Below, piece after piece: positions 58,330-64,000 of a stretch of 64,000 bases of DNA (its first letter is position 1; each line of letters begins with the position of its first letter). The DNA is taken from assembly GCF_013372285.1 (NCBI RefSeq), contig NZ_CP054301.1, positions 1,102,001 through 1,166,000 of the forward strand. Reading direction: 5' to 3'. Both the position numbers and the translations under genes were made by a program. Below the pieces are notes generated by a model. That model was not told where the DNA came from. It did no database searches and was given only the letters and a program-made list of their open reading frames with translations. This DNA comes from Marinomonas primoryensis. GTDB taxonomy: Bacteria; Pseudomonadota; Gammaproteobacteria; Pseudomonadales; Marinomonadaceae.

Positions 58330-59739
58330 ATGAATACTTCGTCTATTCGAAACGTAATAAATAAGCCAATATCTGTTGATAATCCAGTTGGTGCGAGTTC
58401 AGTTAATGATCCGCTATATGATTTTGTTGAAGACCAAATGATGAAAGTAGGCTCTTTAGCCCATGGCTCAGTGCAGTGGCTTAAGGTTGAAGAGGTACTA
58501 ATTTCACTTTTTAATGAGAAGACTAAGGATATTAAATTATTAACCTATTTGCTTCAGTGTTTTCACAATAAGAATACACCGCAAAGTTTCTCATTATCAA
58601 TTTTTGTACTTGCTGACTTTATCAGTGAGTATTGGAAAGCCTGTTATCCAGTAGCAGGTAAAAAAGGGAACTTACCTAGGCGTAAGTTTTTTAGCCAAAT
58701 AATACAAAGATTTAGTCTTGCGTTGGACAAGCTGAACTTTAGCCAATTTAGTGAAGAGGAACGAGATGAACTTAATTTGGCAACGTCATATTGGGAAAAA
58801 GTACTTCAAGAAAACGCTCTCAATTCTGATTCTGTCGATACCATATTAGAAGCGATCAAGAGGAAGCTTAAAAACTCTAAACCAAAGATCGAAGTTATAA
58901 ATGAACATAATGATTCTAATTATGATGTGACACCCATTAATCCACCACCTCCTACCTCTAATATACTTGTCAGTGTAGATAACAGCTCACCGAAGGCGAC
59001 GAAGAAAACACTTTTAAAAGTGGCCGATTTTCTTTTTGAGCAAGAAGCCAGTATTGACTTAGCGATACGAATGCGTAGGCATGCTGTTTGGTCTCCTATT
59101 GAGTCATTGCCCGATCACTCCAATAGTAAAACCTTGATTAGTGCACTACCTGAAGAGCGAATTAAAGAATATTGGGGGCTATTTCAGAGTCCAAATTTAG
59201 ATCTATGGAAGCGAGTAGAACAAACCTTAACCCTAGCACCATATTGGTTTGATGGTCAGTATTTAAGTTATCAGATTGCTGAAAAATTAGGCCATCATCG
59301 CTGTGCACAAGCCATCTTAGCGGAAACTCAAAATTTTCTTTTGCGCTTACCAAATTTGTATCAATTCACTTTCAAAGGCGGCGAGCCATTTGTATCTGAT
59401 ACATGCTTAAGCTGGTTAGAAAGAATCGATGACAGTGTGATGAAAGTTGAAAATGGGGAAAGCTGGCAAGAGAGAAAAAATAAGGTCGCCGTATTAGTCG
59501 AAACTGATGGTATTGGAGCGGCTTTATCAATGATTAATGATGGTCTTAGCAAGTCGATAGAGCCAAGAGATAACTTCTATTGGCGTTTAATTTCTACAGA
59601 GTTAATGCAAGAGAATAAACTAAATGATTTAGCCCAACAGCAATTTCAGCACCTAAGTTCCCAACTTGAATCGATGTCAGTTTCAGAGTGGGAACCCTCT
59701 TTATTAAAACGATTAAAAAAGCATACTACAGTTAAATAA
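58330..59739 (+). CDS. tssA: T6SS cap/baseplate protein TssA (ImpA/VasJ type)
   Basis: A 469-aa cytoplasmic protein. The N-terminal ImpA domain (about 20-110, DQMMKVGSLAHGSVQWLKVEEVLISLFNEKTKDIKLLTYLLQCF) is followed by a Pro/Ser/Asn linker (about 195-230) and a helical VasJ-type C-terminal domain (about 250-465). TssA primes tail assembly and in some systems caps the growing sheath. Ten bases after vasI, 14 before tssM. Confidence 0.93.
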   Translation: MNTSSIRNVINKPISVDNPVGASSVNDPLYDFVEDQMMKVGSLAHGSVQWLKVEEVLISLFNEKTKDIKLLTYLLQCFHNKNTPQSFSLSIFVLADFISEYWKACYPVAGKKGNLPRRKFFSQIIQRFSLALDKLNFSQFSEEERDELNLATSYWEKVLQENALNSDSVDTILEAIKRKLKNSKPKIEVINEHNDSNYDVTPINPPPPTSNILVSVDNSSPKATKKTLLKVADFLFEQEASIDLAIRMRRHAVWSPIESLPDHSNSKTLISALPEERIKEYWGLFQSPNLDLWKRVEQTLTLAPYWFDGQYLSYQIAEKLGHHRCAQAILAETQNFLLRLPNLYQFTFKGGEPFVSDTCLSWLERIDDSVMKVENGESWQERKNKVAVLVETDGIGAALSMINDGLSKSIEPRDNFYWRLISTELMQENKLNDLAQQQFQHLSSQLESMSVSEWEPSLLKRLKKHTTVK

Positions 59740-59753
59740 ATCAAGGATAGTTC

Positions 59754-62700
59754 ATGTTTAAATCTCTAGTTGGCTTATTAAAAAAAATAGTACCGAGTTT
59801 AACTGCGGCACTGCCTTTTTTAATTATATTGACCATTATTTTAGTTAATGCTGCCATTTGGTGGGCGGGCCCTTGGTTCGAGTTCGATGGTGAAATGCCC
59901 TTTAGTAGCATTAGTGCTCGCGTATTAACCATGGCAATATTTACTCTTACTTGCATCGCTATTTGGGGGGTATTTCAGTGGCGAAAACTTGCAGCCTATA
60001 CCGCAGTATTGCAAAAAGAAGAAGCGTTAAAAGAAGACCCTGTTAAAGCAGCAGAAGAACGACAGGAAGAAGAGTTAAACAGCGTCATGCTTAGCATGAA
60101 GGAGAATTTAAACAAAAGAAACTATCTTTACTCCTTACCTTGGTATCTTGTCATGGGTTTAGAGAATGCGGGTAAGACCAGTCTTATTAATAGATCTGGC
60201 CAAAACTATGCTTTTTCATCTGTACTGAAAACATCAGGGAAGGGGAGTGGAAACCCTTATTCATTTGATTGGTGGATAGGTGATAAGTCGGTATTGATTG
60301 ATCCTGATGGTGAGCTTTTGACGCAAGGAAAAGATGGTCTAGACTCCGATAATGACGGTGTTATGGAAAAGCGGTTATGGGAGCATTTCATTTGTTGGCT
60401 TGAGCGAACACGAAGCCGTCGCCCCTTAAATGGTATCGTTTTGGCGATTGATATATCAAAATTAGCGACGTCAACTGTCTACGAAAGAAAAGCCTATGCG
60501 ACTATTTTAAGGTCAAGGATCCGTGAGCTAATGGAGACTTTATCTACTCGTTTACCCGTCTACATTACACTGACAAAGCTCGATTTGCTTTACGGCTTTG
60601 AACCTTTTTTTGCCGGCTATACAAAGGACCAAAGAGACGAAGTGTTAGGTTTTACTTTTTCTCTTGGCTCCGTTGAAAATCATGATCGTTGGATGACTGA
60701 ATTTGATACAGAGTATGATGAATTTATCAATAAAGTCAGTGAAACATTACCTCATATTGTTGCTAAAGGCATTGACGATGAAGAGCGTAATGCTATTTAT
60801 AGTTTCACAAGACAAATAAGTGGTTTAAAAGAAGTGTTGTCTGTTTTTTTTCAAGACGCACTAAGTAGTGATCAATTTTCTACTTCTGCATTGGTTCGGG
60901 GGGTATATTTTGCTTCTGTTTATCAGCAAGGTGTTCCAACGAACGCGTTTGATGATGCAGCCTCTAGGCGATATGGATTGACGCATGCGATAAATAGAGC
61001 TCAAGACGCTAAAAATTCAACGATGTACTTCACCAAAACTCTTTTTAACAACATCATTTATCCTGAAGCTGGAATTGCATCAGATAATTTTCGGGTTACT
61101 CGACAGAAAAAGCGAATAATGCTGATGAGCTTTTTAGCATGTAGTGTTGCATCACTTATATTACTAGGTTCATGGCATCGTTATTACATAAAAAATATCA
61201 ATCAAACCGATGCCGTACTCAGTAAGGTCAATACCTATATGCATGAGTACCCAGAAGGTTCTAAGCTGGTTTCACAAAAAGAGATATTACCCCCTTTAAA
61301 CACTATTCGTGATGCAACATTAGAGTTTGGTTTCTTTCGGGATAAGCCTATGTATATCTCAGACTTAGGGTTATATCAGGGTCATATGATAGGGCCACAG
61401 GTAGAAACAACTTATTTAAGCCTCCTTGAGTTTCGATATTTACCTTCTTTAATGGTGGATCTAATTGCTGATCTTAAAGAAGCAAATAATGATGAAGATA
61501 GGTTGGCTGTGCTGCGTGTTTATAGAATGCTCGTAGACAAAAGCGGACGTTATGATGATTTCGTATTGAATTATTTTTCTAGAAAATGGCAAATTAAATT
61601 TTCTGGTAACAAAGAAATTCAAGACAAATTATTACAACATTTAGAGTATGCATTACAACATACCGACTTATACACACAGCGTGAAAATGGTGATGAGAGC
61701 GCTATCGCAGTCCTTAAACCCTATGAAAAACTAATTGCCAAAGTACAAAGTGAACTAGGTGCATTGCCTATTGATGAGCGTGTTTATCGAAATTTAAAGC
61801 TATCCGCTCAAACTACATTAGGATCTCCAATCAATGTTCGTTCATTGGTCGGCCCAGCTTTTGACCTTGTCTTTGATGAAAGAGAAGTTGGGAGCAATAA
61901 ACTGTATGTTCCTAAAATGTTATCAAAGGACGGCTTTGAAAGTTATTTTGTACCTGAGTCTGAATCTGTATCTGACTTAGCATTGATTGATAGTTGGGTA
62001 TTAGGACAGACCGAATCTGCTCAATTTAGTAAAGCAGATAAACAGGCTTTAAAAGAGAAGATACGAAGTTCTTACGTGTCTGATTATACCAATACCTGGC
62101 GTGCGCTATTGAATGAAATTGATATTAAGTATTTTAGTAATATTAATGAGGCTGTGGATATACTGGATAATTTGACAGGTAATTCAGAACCCTTACAAAG
62201 ACTACTATCAACCTTAGGAGACAACACCAAGTTATTTCCTGAAATTCCAGAAGATAAAGCAGCAAGGGAAGAGGTTCAAAAAAGCGCTAAATACAATATG
62301 GCGCTAAAAATCGATGTTCCCTTTACGGATCTTAATAATATGCTTGAGACAACGGATGGCAAACCTGCTTATCTTGAGGAGGTTCTGTTGTCTATTGAAC
62401 AGCTAAAAGTGTATTTGACGGCCATTCAAGATGCTCCAGATGTTGGACGAGCGGCGCTTGAAACCACAAAAACCCGCACTTCAATGAGCAGTGTAGACCC
62501 TATTTTTACATTGTCTCGTATTGCAAATGGACTGCCTAAACCACTCGATTCAATGATGTCAAAGCTGGCTAATGAGAGCTGGTATGTCATTAAGCAAGAA
62601 GCTATTCGCTATTTAGAAGTTCGATGGCATGATGATATTTACAAAGTATATGAACAAAAATTTGCTGGTAAATACCCATTTGATCCAGGCTCTAATAGAG

Positions 62701-63305
62701 ATGTGTCATTACAAGATTTTGAAGCATTCTTTGCACCTAATGGTACCTTAGATCGGTTTTATAACGATCAATTGAAAATGTTCATTGAAGAAAATCTAGA
62801 CCTAAATGGAGGGACTCAGAATAAGTCACTTATACGTTCTGATGTATTGAGCCAACTTGAGAATGCTAAGTTAATACAAGACGCTTTCTTTAATAAAAAA
62901 GGAATTTTAGATGTGGCTTTTGGCGTTGAACCAATCAAACTAACATCAAATAAAAGACGAGGGGTGTTGAATGTTGATGGTCAATATCTGTCATACAGTC
63001 ATGGTCCGAGAAGCAATGTCGAAATGATATGGCCAAATACACTTAGAGATACCACCATTTCAAAAGTAACTTTGGTACCAACGCAGTCAAATTTTTCTCC
63101 CCGGAGTGTTAGTTCAGAAGGGCCATGGGCATTATATCGTTTATTAGATAAGGCGAATGTGGTGAGCGCAAGTGATTCTGGCGTGATATACCAATTTAAT
63201 GTAGATGATGGCGATATGGAAATACGAGTCAATACTGATGAGGAATCCAATCCATTTACTCGAAGATTATTCCAGTCTTTTGATTTGTCTAAGACATTAT
63301 ATTAA
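59754..63305 (+). CDS. tssM: T6SS membrane core protein TssM (VasK/IcmF)
   Basis: Inner-membrane channel core of 1183 aa. Two N-terminal helices (about 18-42 and 52-73) flank a short loop; a third helix is at about 455-478 (IMLMSFLACSVASLILLGSW). The cytoplasmic domain between them has a Walker A GLENAGKTSLI and DPDGELL, as in NTP-binding IcmF proteins. The large periplasmic part (about 480-1183) reaches TssJ. The C-terminus has TTISKVTLVPTQSNFSPRS and GPWALYRLLDKANVV, typical of TssM. It is the largest gene of the cluster. Confidence 0.97.
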   Translation: MFKSLVGLLKKIVPSLTAALPFLIILTIILVNAAIWWAGPWFEFDGEMPFSSISARVLTMAIFTLTCIAIWGVFQWRKLAAYTAVLQKEEALKEDPVKAAEERQEEELNSVMLSMKENLNKRNYLYSLPWYLVMGLENAGKTSLINRSGQNYAFSSVLKTSGKGSGNPYSFDWWIGDKSVLIDPDGELLTQGKDGLDSDNDGVMEKRLWEHFICWLERTRSRRPLNGIVLAIDISKLATSTVYERKAYATILRSRIRELMETLSTRLPVYITLTKLDLLYGFEPFFAGYTKDQRDEVLGFTFSLGSVENHDRWMTEFDTEYDEFINKVSETLPHIVAKGIDDEERNAIYSFTRQISGLKEVLSVFFQDALSSDQFSTSALVRGVYFASVYQQGVPTNAFDDAASRRYGLTHAINRAQDAKNSTMYFTKTLFNNIIYPEAGIASDNFRVTRQKKRIMLMSFLACSVASLILLGSWHRYYIKNINQTDAVLSKVNTYMHEYPEGSKLVSQKEILPPLNTIRDATLEFGFFRDKPMYISDLGLYQGHMIGPQVETTYLSLLEFRYLPSLMVDLIADLKEANNDEDRLAVLRVYRMLVDKSGRYDDFVLNYFSRKWQIKFSGNKEIQDKLLQHLEYALQHTDLYTQRENGDESAIAVLKPYEKLIAKVQSELGALPIDERVYRNLKLSAQTTLGSPINVRSLVGPAFDLVFDEREVGSNKLYVPKMLSKDGFESYFVPESESVSDLALIDSWVLGQTESAQFSKADKQALKEKIRSSYVSDYTNTWRALLNEIDIKYFSNINEAVDILDNLTGNSEPLQRLLSTLGDNTKLFPEIPEDKAAREEVQKSAKYNMALKIDVPFTDLNNMLETTDGKPAYLEEVLLSIEQLKVYLTAIQDAPDVGRAALETTKTRTSMSSVDPIFTLSRIANGLPKPLDSMMSKLANESWYVIKQEAIRYLEVRWHDDIYKVYEQKFAGKYPFDPGSNRDVSLQDFEAFFAPNGTLDRFYNDQLKMFIEENLDLNGGTQNKSLIRSDVLSQLENAKLIQDAFFNKKGILDVAFGVEPIKLTSNKRRGVLNVDGQYLSYSHGPRSNVEMIWPNTLRDTTISKVTLVPTQSNFSPRSVSSEGPWALYRLLDKANVVSASDSGVIYQFNVDDGDMEIRVNTDEESNPFTRRLFQSFDLSKTLY

Positions 63306-63326
63306 TGAATCGTCTTCATATTAACT

Positions 63327-63345
63327 AAAGGGGGAGTCCCCCTTT
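63327..63345 (+). terminator. Hairpin between tssM and vasL (attenuator-like)
   Basis: A perfect 8-bp stem (63327-63334 with 63338-63345) with a 3-base AGT loop and five GC pairs, followed by CTGTG. It begins 22 bases after the tssM stop. It resembles a terminator but lacks a long T run, so it may only lower transcription into vasL. Confidence 0.6.
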
Positions 63346-63363
63346 CTGTGAAATTATAGATAC

Positions 63364-64000
63364 ATGAAAAACATAGTTTGTATTGATGGTGAATATTTTT
63401 ATATAGAGCCGGATTCGAGCCTAATCCGCAATGAAGAGTCTTACTGCATTATCAAAGACCGAATAAATAAACGTGATACCGCTAATGTTGGTTGTATTGA
63501 TTGGCAGAGAATTCGTGCAGATGCAGAATCATTAGCAAAAGAGAAAGGTCTTGATCTCATTATCGCCAGTTATTATACGGTGGCTGTTTTTAAAACTCAG
63601 GGCTTTAAAGGCTTTGCAAATGGTTTAAGCCTGATAAACGCTGTATTGCTTAGTCAAGCAACTGACGATTTAAAACAACAAAAACTCAATATGGGGCTAG
63701 TGGAATGGGTGCAAAAGCAAATTACAAAAGATATCAAAAAGCTGCAGCCTACTTATGACACACTGCGTGATTTATACCGCTGTGAAAGAGAGTGTTACTT
63801 ACTAAGTGATTTCATTGGCAGGCAACAAGCGACACATGAAAATGGGCTTGAGAATGCCACTGTAGAGATTATCGAACATATTGATCGTCTTGAAATGCGC
63901 TACCAGACTATGGGTAAAGAGAGATCAGATGCAGAAAGATTTTCTTGGAGTAATACTGGTTTAGTGTTGGCGGCTAGCTTAATTAGTGCCGCCTCTACAT
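63364..64000 (+). CDS. vasL: VasL-like T6SS protein, N-terminal part (TssA/ImpA family)
   Basis: The frame starts with ATG at 63364 and stays open to the window edge, at least 212 codons. It contains an ImpA_N-like stretch (DWQRIRADAESLAKEKGLDLIIASYYTVAVFKTQGFKGFANGLSLINAVLL) followed by a helical part and a hydrophobic segment starting near residue 200 (FSWSNTGLVLAASLISAAST). In the V. cholerae cluster the gene after tssM is VasL, a TssA-like protein with a membrane segment; position and domain both fit. The C-terminal part is beyond the window. Confidence 0.82.
   Translation, partial: MKNIVCIDGEYFYIEPDSSLIRNEESYCIIKDRINKRDTANVGCIDWQRIRADAESLAKEKGLDLIIASYYTVAVFKTQGFKGFANGLSLINAVLLSQATDDLKQQKLNMGLVEWVQKQITKDIKKLQPTYDTLRDLYRCERECYLLSDFIGRQQATHENGLENATVEIIEHIDRLEMRYQTMGKERSDAERFSWSNTGLVLAASLISAAST

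Overview
The window looks like chromosomal DNA of a marine gammaproteobacterium, most likely Oceanospirillales and close to Marinomonas. This is inferred from protein character, moderate-to-low GC and gene content; no rRNA or other marker gene is present to confirm it. I found no tRNA, rRNA, insertion sequence, integrase or CRISPR array.

Bases 1-12.8 kb are a copper/silver resistance island, all on the + strand. It holds the end of a TolC-type outer-membrane channel, cusB (with fused metal-binding ends), cusA, copC, copD, a Cys/His-rich small secreted protein, a 27-codon leader ORF, a Tat-exported multicopper oxidase (copA) with a Met-rich repeat, copB, a small membrane protein, a P1B-type copper ATPase and a DUF411 metal-binding protein. 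Together they pump Cu/Ag out of the cytoplasm and periplasm and oxidise or bind it outside the inner membrane.

Bases 13-23.4 kb carry signalling and sulfur genes: a GAF-GGDEF diguanylate cyclase behind a 10-bp tandem repeat, a MscS channel, an RsbQ-like alpha/beta hydrolase paired with a PAS-GGDEF cyclase, and a sulfide-oxidation operon on the - strand (persulfide dioxygenase, DUF442-SQR fusion, SulP transporter). A divergent FisR-like sigma-54 activator and a well-spaced -24/-12 promoter explain control of the sulfide operon.

Bases 23.7-36 kb are an energy island on the + strand: a nine-gene N-type ATPase operon (atpDCQRBEFAG, no separate delta gene), followed directly by the arginine deiminase pathway (transporter, arcA, arcB, arcC), ending at a strong bidirectional terminator. 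Carbamate kinase would make ATP without respiration and the N-ATPase could spend it on ion pumping. An OsmC-YcaO fusion protein (- strand) and a CorA-type transporter follow.

Bases 39.9-64 kb are a type VI secretion system. It is preceded by a divergent giant ankyrin-repeat lipoprotein and a Sel1-like secreted protein. The order tssB, C, E, F, G, fha/tagH, tssJ, K, L, clpV, sigma-54 activator, vasI, tssA, tssM, vasL matches the Vibrio cholerae main cluster. Hcp, VgrG, PAAR and effectors are not in the window.

Most useful leads: the RsbQ/PAS-GGDEF pair, the N-ATPase/arginine-deiminase pairing, the FisR/-24-12/sulfide module, the 106-residue higher-order repeat of the ankyrin lipoprotein, a triplicated ArcB tail, and the small ORF coupled to copA.
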